64,000 bases of DNA from Variovorax sp. YR216 (GTDB lineage Bacteria; Pseudomonadota; Gammaproteobacteria; Burkholderiales; Burkholderiaceae_C): contig NZ_FNRO01000004.1 in the NCBI RefSeq assembly GCF_900107745.1, forward strand, positions 1 to 64,000, in the 5' to 3' direction. How positions within the stretch are numbered: position 1 is the first letter of the stretch; each line of letters opens with the position of its first letter. Positions 43,933-52,379 of this stretch are shown one piece after another. The notes beneath the pieces are model-generated. The model did not search any database. It saw only the letters and a list, made by a program, of their open reading frames with translations, and was not told the origin of the DNA. The position numbers and the translations under genes are program-made.

Positions 43933-45630
43933 TCAGTGCGCAGCGAGCGCTCGTTGCAGGGCGGCCGGTAGCCAGGACGGGTCCGCGAGCTCGCCTCGCG
44001 CACAAACGTGTTGGTCTGGACGCAGAAGCACAACTGAACCGAGCTTCATCTCATAGCGCTTTGCCACCAGGCCAGCTGCGTCGACCAGGTCGGCGTCGAT
44101 ACCAGGAGCGTTCGCGACGGTGAGCACCTTCACGGGACCGGTCGTACCCGCAGCGTCAAAGAAGCCCGCCAATTGCTTGGACTCGCCGCCGTCCGCCAGC
44201 ACCAGTGCGGTGAAGTCAGCACCAAGCTGCCGGAGCAGCCAGGAAGAGGTGCCATCAGGGAGCCGCACCGGGGCATCCGTCGCCGGCGCACCGGGGACCA
44301 TGCGCTGGAAGTCACCGCCCAAGACCGGCGTGTTAAGGGACGACTCTCTGAGCGTCGCTGGGACCGATAGGCGTCCGCTGTTGACCAATGTGCGGGCAAA
44401 GGGGTGCCTTTTTGCCAGGTTCAGGACCGCGTCGCGAAAGAGCCGACTGACTTCGCTCTTAGGCGTGATGAAGTCGGTCGCACGGGTCGAGTTGAGAATG
44501 TTCTCGTCGGCGGCGTATTCACGCTCGACTGCATAGCTGTCCAACAACGTGTCCGGAGCTCGGGCTTGGACCACCGCAGCAAGCTTCCAGGCCAGGTTCT
44601 CGGCATCCTGCACCCCGGAGTTGGCACCACGCGCCCCAAAGGGCGAAACACCGTGTGCTGAATCGCCTGCGAAGAAGATGCGCCCGTGCCTGAATTTGTC
44701 CATGCGCAAGCACGCGAATGTGTAGACGCTCGCCCACTCCAGCTCGAATTCGGCGTCCTTCATCGAGGTGTGCGCGAGCATTTGCTTGACGCGAGGAATG
44801 ATGTTCTCGGGCTTCTTCTCTTCGTCCGGGTCAGCATCCCATCCGAGCTGGAAGTCGATGCGCCAAACGCCGTCTGGCTGCATATGAAGCAGCACGCTTT
44901 GATTGCGGTGAAAGGGAGGGTCGAACCAGAACCAGCGCTCGGCGGGCTGTTCCAGCTTCATCTTCACGTCCGCGATGAGGAAGCGGTCACGGAAAACGCG
45001 TCCTTTGCTCTCTTGGCCAATCAGTTGGCGCACTGCAGAGCGCGAGCCGTCGCAAGCAACCAGGTAGTCGGCGGCCAGTTGGTAGGGCCCCTCCGGCGTA
45101 TCGATGGTGACGAGAACGTGGCCTTCCTTCTGCTCGACGTTGAAGACCCGGTTGTGCCAGCGAACGTCGATGAGGGGCAGTTGCGCAGCGCGCTCCGCCA
45201 GATAGCCTTCGACGTAGTACTGCTGCAGGTTGATAAATGCGGGCCGCTCGTGGCCGTCCTCTGGCAAGAGGTCGAACTGGTAAATCTGCTCCTCGCCAAA
45301 GAAAACGCGGCCGAGTTTCCACGACACGCCCTTTTTGACCATCCGGTCGCCGCATCCCAAGCGGTCGAAGATTTCAAGGGTGCGCTTGGAAAAGCAGATG
45401 GCGCGCGAGCCAGTTGAGAGCCTGAAGTCGTTGTCGAGCAGAACGACGGGCACTTCGCGCTGTGCTAGGTCGATGGCAAGGCTCAACCCGACCGGCCCCG
45501 CCCCAACCACTACTACGGGCTTGCGCGCCGGGGTCGCGGCGCCTTGGTCTGGGGCCCGCTCAAAGTCGAATTCCAAGGCCTGATAGTCCAATCCGGCCGG
45601 CCCCACTTCGGGCATCTCGGCGAATCTCAT
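43933..45630 (-). CDS. MhpA/PheA-type FAD-dependent aromatic hydroxylase
   Basis: A 565-residue class A flavin hydroxylase. The FAD motif VVVVGAGPVGLSLAIDLAQR is near residue 38, VACDGSRSAVR is the DG motif, and FFAGDSAHGVSPFGARGANS is the GD motif. A thioredoxin-like C-terminal domain follows (from about residue 440). It hydroxylates a phenolic ring using NAD(P)H. The first gene of its unit, it diverges from LysR at 45735 with clear inverted repeats between. Substrate unknown; 3-hydroxyphenylpropionate or a hydroxybenzoate are reasonable guesses. Confidence 0.9.
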   Translation of the reverse strand: MRFAEMPEVGPAGLDYQALEFDFERAPDQGAATPARKPVVVVGAGPVGLSLAIDLAQREVPVVLLDNDFRLSTGSRAICFSKRTLEIFDRLGCGDRMVKKGVSWKLGRVFFGEEQIYQFDLLPEDGHERPAFINLQQYYVEGYLAERAAQLPLIDVRWHNRVFNVEQKEGHVLVTIDTPEGPYQLAADYLVACDGSRSAVRQLIGQESKGRVFRDRFLIADVKMKLEQPAERWFWFDPPFHRNQSVLLHMQPDGVWRIDFQLGWDADPDEEKKPENIIPRVKQMLAHTSMKDAEFELEWASVYTFACLRMDKFRHGRIFFAGDSAHGVSPFGARGANSGVQDAENLAWKLAAVVQARAPDTLLDSYAVEREYAADENILNSTRATDFITPKSEVSRLFRDAVLNLAKRHPFARTLVNSGRLSVPATLRESSLNTPVLGGDFQRMVPGAPATDAPVRLPDGTSSWLLRQLGADFTALVLADGGESKQLAGFFDAAGTTGPVKVLTVANAPGIDADLVDAAGLVAKRYEMKLGSVVLLRPDQHVCARGELADPSWLPAALQRALAAH

Positions 45631-45665
45631 GTCTGGCCTTTCTGCGGCCAGCTCCTGGCGTGCAC

Positions 45666-45730
45666 TTGTCTCATTTGGTCTGCTTCCACGTAGCGGGGCA
45701 GACGATACGAGGGGCGGGCAAATGAGACAA
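45666..45730. promoter_or_regulatory. Nested inverted repeats between hydroxylase and LysR genes
   Basis: TTGTCTCATTTG (45666-45677) and CAAATGAGACAA (45719-45730) are perfect 12-bp reverse complements 41 bp apart. A second inner pair, GTCTGC (45678-45683) and GCAGAC (45698-45703), is nested inside. The array occupies the whole divergent intergenic region and looks like paired LysR binding sites. Confidence 0.75.
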
Positions 45731-45734
45731 CGCC

Positions 45735-46745
45735 ATGACGCTCATGCCTAGAATGAGCGCGATTCATGCTGCGGCGCGGCACGCTACCCCTATGGCCTCC
45801 ATCGATTCAAACCTGAAGCAACTGGACCTCAACCTTCTGGGGGTCCTAGACGCCTTGCTGCGTGAGCAAAGCGTCACACGCGCAGCCGACTCACTTGGCA
45901 TGACGCAAAGCGCGGTCAGTCACTCGCTCAGCCGTCTGCGGACCTTCTTCGACGACTCGCTGTTCGTGAAGTCATCACAGGGCATGGTGGCGACGCGCAA
46001 GGCAGAGTTGTTGCGTCAGCCCGTCATGGACATCATGGCCACCGTCCGCCAGCAGGTCTTAGCTGAGGCAGGTTTCCATCCGGAACGCTCCCGCAGAGCC
46101 TTCGTGTTCGCAATGACTGATGCCGGGGAGTTGGTGTTTCTTCCGCCGCTGCTGACCAAGCTACGGCAGGAAGCGCCGCACTGCACGGTGCGGACGGTGC
46201 AGGTTCCAATTGAGCAGATTGAAGGGCTGCTTGCCTCCGGCGAGGTCGACCTGGCGCTGGGTTCAATCCGTTCCGCCCCAGAAGGCCTGTATCGCCAGCG
46301 TCTCTTCCTCAACACCTTCGTCACCATCGTCAGTGCTAGCAACACGTCGATTGGCGACAGCTTGACGATGGAGCAGTTTCAGCTAATGCCCCAAGTGGTG
46401 GTCTCCCTTGAAGGCAAGCCTGGCACCGCGTATGACAAGCTAGTCGAAGAGCAGGGTCTGGAGCGCAACGTATTTCTGACGACACCGCATTTTCTTGTCG
46501 TGCCGCTGCTCCTTGAGCGGCATCCGGACCTCATTGCGACCGTCCCGATGGAACTCGCAAGTGCGTTCTCAAAATACGGCACGCTGCGGATTCTGAAGCC
46601 GCCTCTAGAGTTGCCGCAGTTCGCGTTGAGCCAGCACTGGCATCCTAGATTTCACAACGACCCAGCAGTGAGTTGGCTACGCGCACTTGTGAAGCGCACG
46701 TTCGAGCACTACCGAGAGCCGGAATTGGAAGCGGCTGCGAAGTAG
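45735..46745 (+). CDS. LysR-family regulator (hydroxylase operon)
   Basis: A 336-residue LysR regulator of the NodD/NahR subgroup: SVTRAADSLGMTQSAVSHSL is the HTH, and the effector domain is from about residue 115. A shorter start at 45792 (MASIDSN) is also possible and would give the more usual length of 317. It diverges from the FAD hydroxylase gene and very likely controls the hydroxylase, DUF2783, Bug and esterase genes. Expected inducer: an aromatic acid. Confidence 0.9.
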   Translation: MTLMPRMSAIHAAARHATPMASIDSNLKQLDLNLLGVLDALLREQSVTRAADSLGMTQSAVSHSLSRLRTFFDDSLFVKSSQGMVATRKAELLRQPVMDIMATVRQQVLAEAGFHPERSRRAFVFAMTDAGELVFLPPLLTKLRQEAPHCTVRTVQVPIEQIEGLLASGEVDLALGSIRSAPEGLYRQRLFLNTFVTIVSASNTSIGDSLTMEQFQLMPQVVVSLEGKPGTAYDKLVEEQGLERNVFLTTPHFLVVPLLLERHPDLIATVPMELASAFSKYGTLRILKPPLELPQFALSQHWHPRFHNDPAVSWLRALVKRTFEHYREPELEAAAK

Positions 46746-46917
46746 CGCTGGCTCCGGTGACGCCCGGCTGAGTGACCGCTTTCGGCTCTGGATTGTGTCG
46801 GTGCATGTACTTCCGCTTCTGGCCCGAATGCCGGCATTGCGTTTTACTTCGCAAGACCCGAACCGCACCTTCATAGGCCGCACCGGGCGAGTTCTGCGAG
46901 TGGGGGCGGTACCCTAC

Positions 46918-47637
46918 TTACACGCCGAGATACCTACCAACGGTCTCAGGACTGGCACGTAGGTCGCGCGAACTCCCGCTCCAGACCACCCGCCCCTTCT
47001 CCAGGACGTAGTGTCGGTCCGCAAGTTCGAGAAGCGCCCGGATGTTCTTGTCAATCACAACCATCGCCAGACCGTCCCGTCGCAGATTCGCCAGCGCCTT
47101 CCAAATCTCCCCGCGCACCAAAGGCGATAACCCTTCGGTGGCCTCATCAAGCACGAGCACGCGCGGGTTTGTCATCAACGCTCTCCCGATGGCCAGCATC
47201 TGTTGCTCGCCACCCGACAGCTGATTTCCGAGGTTGCTCCGCCGCTCTTCCAAGCGAGGGAAAAGCTCGTAGATGCGCTTCAGTCCCCACGGTTCGGCCT
47301 GGCTGCTCGGACTCGACGCGCGCCTAGCGGTTGCAGTAAGGTTTTCCTGGACGGTGAGGTTGGGAAAGATTTGTCTTCCCTCTGGAACAAGGCCCAGCCC
47401 GAGCCGGGCAATCCGATGGGATGTCCACCCATCGCAACGTTGGCCGCCGACATGAATCTCGCCACCGCCGGGGCGCAGCAGACCGAATACACACTTCACC
47501 GTCGTCGAGCGCCCCATCCCATTGCGCCCAAGTAGCGTCACTACTTCGCCAGCGCCAACATCCAGTGAGACATCGAAGAGCACCTGGGCGGCGCCATATG
47601 ACGCCCGTAGGCCACGGGCACTGAGGAGCGTTGTCAT
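46918..47637 (-). CDS. livF: Branched-chain-type ABC transporter ATPase LivF (system 2)
   Basis: A 239-residue ATP-binding subunit: Walker A GRNGMGRST is unusual, with Met and Arg where Ala and Lys are expected (GANGAGKS in system 1), and the lysine-to-arginine change is in the phosphate-binding loop. The signature LSGGEQQML and Walker B VLVLDEATEGL are present. It overlaps livG by 4 bp. If the Arg is real, ATP use may be weakened, with LivG carrying the activity. Confidence 0.9.
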   Translation of the reverse strand: MTTLLSARGLRASYGAAQVLFDVSLDVGAGEVVTLLGRNGMGRSTTVKCVFGLLRPGGGEIHVGGQRCDGWTSHRIARLGLGLVPEGRQIFPNLTVQENLTATARRASSPSSQAEPWGLKRIYELFPRLEERRSNLGNQLSGGEQQMLAIGRALMTNPRVLVLDEATEGLSPLVRGEIWKALANLRRDGLAMVVIDKNIRALLELADRHYVLEKGRVVWSGSSRDLRASPETVGRYLGV

Positions 47638-48422
47638 AGGACGCCCTCCTCGGAATCGACGCCTTCCTCTCCCAGGTAGACCGCGCGGACTTCCGGGTGG
47701 TCACGTATCTCGCTCGGCGGCCCCTGCAAGAGGATTCGACCGTTCACCAACACTGAAATCGTGTCGGCAAGCGCAAACACCGCGTCCATGTCATGTTCGA
47801 TGAGCAAGATGCCGTACCTCTGCTTCAGGCTTTTCAGCAGTTCCACCACCACCGCAGATTCCTGCGGGCTCATCCCGGCCATTGGTTCGTCGAGCAGGAG
47901 GAACTTCGGTTTGGATGCGAGTGCCATGGCCAATTCGAGTTGCCTGCGCTCTCCATACCCGATGGCTTCGACAGGCGTATCGGCCTTCGCTTCAAGTCCA
48001 GTTGCGGTCAACGCCTGCTCAGCGGCTTCCACCAGGTCACGGCGCTTCATGAGCGGCTGCCAGAACCGAAAGCCGTGTTCCCGCGTGCCCAATGCGGCGA
48101 GCGCCGCGTTCTCCAGCACGGTGAACCGCTCGAAGACAGACGTAATCTGGAACGAGCGGAGTAGCCCAGCACGCGCTCGCTGCTGAACCTTCAGGGTCGT
48201 CACGTCGACACCGTTGAATACGATACGCCCAGCATGTGGCGACAGTTCACCGCTGATTTGGTTGACGAGAGTGGTTTTCCCTGCACCGTTCGGGCCGATG
48301 ATGGCGTGCAGTTCCCTGTCCGCGACTCGCAGCGAGACACTGTCCGTCACCCGTAGCGCCCCGAAGTTGCGCACCAGGCCATCAACTTGCAAAAGTGCTG
48401 ATGACGTTTCTGACGTACTCAT
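47634..48422 (-). CDS. livG: Branched-chain-type ABC transporter ATPase LivG (system 2)
   Basis: A 262-residue ATP-binding subunit with normal Walker A IIGPNGAGKTT, Walker B FLLLDEPMAGM and LLIEHDMDAVFAL. The ABC signature segment is GYGERRQLELA in place of the usual LSGGQ, as common in LivG. It overlaps livM and livF by 4 bp each. Confidence 0.93.
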   Translation of the reverse strand: MSTSETSSALLQVDGLVRNFGALRVTDSVSLRVADRELHAIIGPNGAGKTTLVNQISGELSPHAGRIVFNGVDVTTLKVQQRARAGLLRSFQITSVFERFTVLENAALAALGTREHGFRFWQPLMKRRDLVEAAEQALTATGLEAKADTPVEAIGYGERRQLELAMALASKPKFLLLDEPMAGMSPQESAVVVELLKSLKQRYGILLIEHDMDAVFALADTISVLVNGRILLQGPPSEIRDHPEVRAVYLGEEGVDSEEGVL

Positions 48423-49465
48423 TGCGACCTCGCCTTCAAGGCTGCAGCAGCGCGCCGAGCATCCAGCCGCTCAAGCCATCCGCAGAGTCCACCCCGGCCG
48501 AGCAAGGCGACCAAAACGATTGCTGGCCCAAGGATGACCATCCAGTGGTCCGTGGTCCCCTTTAGCAGTTCCTCGAGGACCATGTAGCTCAAGGCACCGA
48601 GCAACGGTCCAGAGGTGAACCCGACGCCTCCGATGACCAGCATCACGAGCAGGTCGCCGGAAACCTGGAGCGTGAAGGTGGCCGGCGACGCATAGGCGCT
48701 CAGGTTCGCGAGAAGGACTCCGGCGATTCCGCAGACGGCCCCCGACAGCACGTAGACGGCGAGGCGATAGTGCAGAACCGTGAGGCCGGAAGCGAGGACA
48801 CGCCGCGAGTTCTGCTCTGCGGCCAACAACACCATCCCGAAGGGCGCGCGCTTCAGGCGGGCCATCCAATATGTCAGCAGCGCGAGGAGCACCAGCGCCA
48901 CGACGTACACCTTCGCCGAGCCATCCAACCCCCAACCAGCGAACTGGCTGTGAACCGGGATTGCCAGGCCATCGTCGCCGCCGTACTGCTTCAGACTGAC
49001 AAAGAGGAAGTACCCCATCTGCGCGAACGCGAGGGTAATCATGAGGAAGCCTAGACCGCTTGTCCTCAGGCTGATGGCACCGGTGACGGCAGCGACGAGC
49101 GAACAGGCGCCGAGCGCAATCGCCAGATGGAGCCATCCGCTCGACTCCCCGTAGAAGGCTGGAAGAGCAACCGAGTACGCGCCGATGCCCACGAAAAGGG
49201 CATGGCCCAGGCTAACCAGGCCACCAAGGCCCAGCGCGAAGTGCAACGCGCTTGCCGCAATCGCATATATCAGGATGCGCGCCACAACAGTCACGTAGTA
49301 CGGCTCCCCGCTTGCGAGGGCCCAAACTGGAAGCGCTACCAGGGCAGCCCAAACCAACGCTGGAACGCCACGCGAGAAGCCGAGTGCCGGCACGGACCGG
49401 CGCGAGGCCGCGGTTGTTGGCACAAAAGAGCGTGCCTGGAAGGAACTGGCCGACATCGACGTCAC
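48419..49465 (-). CDS. livM: Branched-chain-type ABC permease LivM (system 2)
   Basis: A 348-residue inner-membrane permease with LALGLGGLVSLGHALFVGIG as LivM signature and about nine helices. It starts at GTG 49465 overlapping livH by 4 bp; the ATG at 49456 is an alternative. Unlike the other two systems here, it is not fused to an ATPase. Confidence 0.92.
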   Translation of the reverse strand: MTSMSASSFQARSFVPTTAASRRSVPALGFSRGVPALVWAALVALPVWALASGEPYYVTVVARILIYAIAASALHFALGLGGLVSLGHALFVGIGAYSVALPAFYGESSGWLHLAIALGACSLVAAVTGAISLRTSGLGFLMITLAFAQMGYFLFVSLKQYGGDDGLAIPVHSQFAGWGLDGSAKVYVVALVLLALLTYWMARLKRAPFGMVLLAAEQNSRRVLASGLTVLHYRLAVYVLSGAVCGIAGVLLANLSAYASPATFTLQVSGDLLVMLVIGGVGFTSGPLLGALSYMVLEELLKGTTDHWMVILGPAIVLVALLGRGGLCGWLERLDARRAAAALKARSQ

Positions 49466-50382
49466 ACCTTGTATGGTCGGAAGAGGCCCTGCGGCCGGAG
49501 GGCGAGCACGACGGCCATCAGGACGTAGATGCTCATGGACGCAAGCGCGGGTCCTGCGGCGTTGGCAACCTGGCGGTCCAGGAACTCGCGCAGGAGCATT
49601 GGGAGAAGTGCCCGCCCCATGGTGTCGACGAGGCCCACGATGAGCGCGGCAACGAACGCGCCACTCACAGACCCGATACCACCAATGACAATGACAACAA
49701 GGACCGTCACCAGCACGCCGTCACCCATCCCGGACTGAACCGACAGCATCGGACCTGCGAACGCCCCGGCCAGTCCAGCAAGGCCCGCACCGATGGCGAA
49801 GAGGAGCGCGTTGAGCGCGCGAATGTTCACGCCAAGCGCACCGACCAGCGCAGGATTCACCGAGCCGGCTCGAATCAGTGTGCCCAGACGCGTGCGCTGG
49901 ATGAGCCAGTACGACCCCAAAGCCACCGCGACGCCGGCACCGATGATGACCAGTCGGTAGACGGGGTACTTGAACCCAAACAGTTCGAATGTGCCCTCGA
50001 GGCTGGCGGGCAGCGACACGAAGTACGGTTGGCTGCCCCATATCATTCGGGCGAGTTCATTGAAGAACATCACCATGCCGAAAGTCGCCAGGACATGGTC
50101 GAGATGGTCTCGCCGATAGAGCCGAGACACCGCGAGGTACTCAAGCGCGGCACCGATAGCGAGGCACGCCGCGACGGCCGCCAGCACGGCCAGGGTGAAT
50201 GACCCCGTCGCATTCAGCACTACGGCTGCGGCGTAGGCACCCATCATGTACAGGGCACCATGCGCCAGGTTCACGAAGCTCATGATGCCGAACACGAGCG
50301 TCAAGCCCGCGGCGAGCAGGAACAGCAGCACGCCGTACTGCAAGCCGTTGAGCAGCAGGGAAAGCAGGAGGGTAGAACTCAT
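49462..50382 (-). CDS. livH: Branched-chain-type ABC permease LivH (system 2)
   Basis: A 306-residue permease with LLFLLAAGLTLVFGIMSFVN and LAHGALYMMGAYAAAVVLNA as LivH signature. It follows the binding-protein gene by 30 bp and overlaps livM. Confidence 0.93.
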   Translation of the reverse strand: MSSTLLLSLLLNGLQYGVLLFLLAAGLTLVFGIMSFVNLAHGALYMMGAYAAAVVLNATGSFTLAVLAAVAACLAIGAALEYLAVSRLYRRDHLDHVLATFGMVMFFNELARMIWGSQPYFVSLPASLEGTFELFGFKYPVYRLVIIGAGVAVALGSYWLIQRTRLGTLIRAGSVNPALVGALGVNIRALNALLFAIGAGLAGLAGAFAGPMLSVQSGMGDGVLVTVLVVIVIGGIGSVSGAFVAALIVGLVDTMGRALLPMLLREFLDRQVANAAGPALASMSIYVLMAVVLALRPQGLFRPYKV

Positions 50383-50412
50383 CGCGGGCCTCGCCGACGT
50401 TTCGAACAGGCG

Positions 50413-51603
50413 CTAGCTGGGCAGTTTGCAGTCCTTCGCGTAGCTGTCCTTGTGCGCAGACAGCGCAGTCGCGACCTGCTTCATCTGCACGCCGTCACCC
50501 GACTTCGCCGCCTGGAACACGTAGAAGTTCTGGATGGGCATGTTGTTGTTGTTGAACGCGAAGCTGCCACGCACCGTCGGGAAAGTCTTGGCAGCAGATT
50601 TGATGGCCGCCGCCAGGGCGGCCTTGTCGTTTGCCTTCCCGCCGGCCTGCTTGATGGCAGCGTCAAGCAGATTGGCTGCATCGAAGCCCGTGGCCGCGTA
50701 CAGACTTGGCGTGCGCCGATACTTCTTCTCGAAGGCGGCCACGAACTGTTTCGAAGCCGGGTTGTCCAAACCGGCGTCCCAGAGTGCGCTCGAGTACACG
50801 CCAACCGCCTGGTCCTTGAGCGCTGGAAGGGTTGTAGCGTCCACGGTGAAGACCGAGTACAGCGGGAGCTTCCCGCCACCAAGGCCTGCCTGGTTCATCT
50901 GCTTGATGAAGTTGACGCCCATGCCCCCCGAATAGAAGAAGAACACGGCATCTGGGTTGGCCGCCTGTACCTGAGCAATCTCAGCCGAGTAGTCCGGCTG
51001 GTTGATTTGCGTGTAAATCTCGTCGACGACGGCGCCCTTGAAGAAGCGCTTGAAGCCGTTGAGCATGTCCCGGCCGGCCTGGTAGTTCGGTGCAAGCAGC
51101 ACCACCTTCTTGACGCCCTTGGACGTCATGTAAGAGCCCATGCCCTCCGCCGGACCATCGCTCTGCCAAGCGAGCGTGAAGAGGTTCGGCTTGCAGCTCG
51201 CTCCTGCGACCGCGGACGGCCCTGCGTTGGTCGCGAGCGCGGGTACGCCGGACTCCGCGATAAGCGGGAGAGACGCCATCAAGACGTTCGTGAAGCCCAA
51301 TCCGACGAGCACGTCGACCTTGTCCTTCTCAAGGTACTTGCGCGTAATCTGGGCGCCGACCTCGGGTCGCACCTGGTCGTCCTCCTTCAAGACGGTTGCG
51401 GTCTGGCCGCCAAGCTTGCCCTGCAGCAACTCGACGCCCAACATGAACCCGTCGTATTGCTCCTGCCCAAGAATGCCAACGGGTCCGGACATCACGCCCG
51501 AGAACCCGACCTTCACGTCCGCCAGCGCCGGCTGCGCGAGCGCCGTTGCTGCAATTGCCAGGACTCCCGCCTTGGCGGTATCCAACATCCTTGAGAGTTT
51601 CAC
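50413..51603 (-). CDS. ABC transporter periplasmic binding protein (LivK-type, system 2)
   Basis: A 396-residue exported binding protein. GTG at 51603 has AGGAGACAAC upstream, and the signal peptide AGVLAIAATALAQPALADVK ends at ALA. The mature fold begins VKVGFSGVMSGPVGILGQEQ. It is nearest to the PadR gene. The ligand is unknown; the hydantoinase-like genes nearby suggest it imports their substrate. Confidence 0.92.
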   Translation of the reverse strand: MKLSRMLDTAKAGVLAIAATALAQPALADVKVGFSGVMSGPVGILGQEQYDGFMLGVELLQGKLGGQTATVLKEDDQVRPEVGAQITRKYLEKDKVDVLVGLGFTNVLMASLPLIAESGVPALATNAGPSAVAGASCKPNLFTLAWQSDGPAEGMGSYMTSKGVKKVVLLAPNYQAGRDMLNGFKRFFKGAVVDEIYTQINQPDYSAEIAQVQAANPDAVFFFYSGGMGVNFIKQMNQAGLGGGKLPLYSVFTVDATTLPALKDQAVGVYSSALWDAGLDNPASKQFVAAFEKKYRRTPSLYAATGFDAANLLDAAIKQAGGKANDKAALAAAIKSAAKTFPTVRGSFAFNNNNMPIQNFYVFQAAKSGDGVQMKQVATALSAHKDSYAKDCKLPS

Positions 51604-51635
51604 GTTGTCTCCTAAATTCGGTTCAGTTTTCAATC

Positions 51636-51664
51636 GCGCTGCATGAGAACCGGCATGCCAGCGC
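51636..51664. repeat. Imperfect inverted repeat before system 2 binding-protein gene
   Basis: GCGCTGCATG (51636-51645) and CATGCCAGCGC (51654-51664) are reverse complements except for one extra base. The site lies between the PadR stop and the binding-protein start, where it could be an operator or weak attenuator. Confidence 0.4.
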
Positions 51665-51667
51665 GCG

Positions 51668-52351
51668 CTATCTCGCCCTCGCCGCCTTTGCTGCCGAGGG
51701 TTCCTTCGAGGCTTCTTTGGGGCGCCGGCCGGAGGTTCGAGCGCCCTTGGGAAGCGGGCTGTTCAGCTTGCTGTCGTTGAGGCTGTCGAGCCAGGCGAGC
51801 ACGTCATCGGCCCAATCGATTTCCATCTGAGCCCTTTTCACCAGACCCTCGAACGCGAACCACTTCATGCCAGTGATGAAGCCGTGCTTCTCGGCTGGTT
51901 CCTTGGCGAGGCGGTCGACGTTCCTCTCGTGCGTCCCATCCGCGATGGCATCACGCTCTGAGCTCCAGTGCGCGAGGCGCTTTGCGTAGTGCTCCCGGTG
52001 GCGAGTTGCATGCCGCCTGATGAACGAGAAGTCCGACCGGTCGAGAAACAGGAACCGGACCAGTTCCGCGTCCCTCTCCGGTGGGTGCTCCGCGTCGTCA
52101 CTTTCCACCCATTCCTGTAGCGCGGCACGGCCAGCCTTCGTGAGCTTGTAGACGCGACGCTTGAGCTGGTCGCTCTCGTCGACGTCACCCTCAATCCACC
52201 CGAGTTCATCGAGTCGTTTGAGCTCGGGGTAGATTTGGCTTGGCAACGCTTCCCACATCGCGCCGGCACCGTCGGCGAACTTTCGGCCGAGCGTGTACCC
52301 AGACGCGGGCGTCGTGCTAAGGAATCCCAGGATGGCGTGACGAAGTGACAT
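51668..52351 (-). CDS. PadR-family regulator
   Basis: A 227-residue PadR regulator with N-terminal winged HTH (AILGFLSTTPASGYTLGRKF, then ALPSQIYPELKRLDELGWIE) and a C-terminal Vir_C-like helical domain from about residue 95. The last 40 residues are basic and low-complexity. It sits between the hydantoinase and Liv genes on the same strand. Classic PadR represses phenolic-acid decarboxylase; here it probably represses the hydantoinase/Liv block. Confidence 0.9.
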   Translation of the reverse strand: MSLRHAILGFLSTTPASGYTLGRKFADGAGAMWEALPSQIYPELKRLDELGWIEGDVDESDQLKRRVYKLTKAGRAALQEWVESDDAEHPPERDAELVRFLFLDRSDFSFIRRHATRHREHYAKRLAHWSSERDAIADGTHERNVDRLAKEPAEKHGFITGMKWFAFEGLVKRAQMEIDWADDVLAWLDSLNDSKLNSPLPKGARTSGRRPKEASKEPSAAKAARAR

Positions 52352-52379
52352 GAACGGATGGCTCCAGGCAGGCTAAGGA

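Noticed and set aside
50260..51594. 444-residue open frame on the plus strand
   Set aside because: Antisense to the binding-protein gene of system 2 and part of LivH, with no motif.
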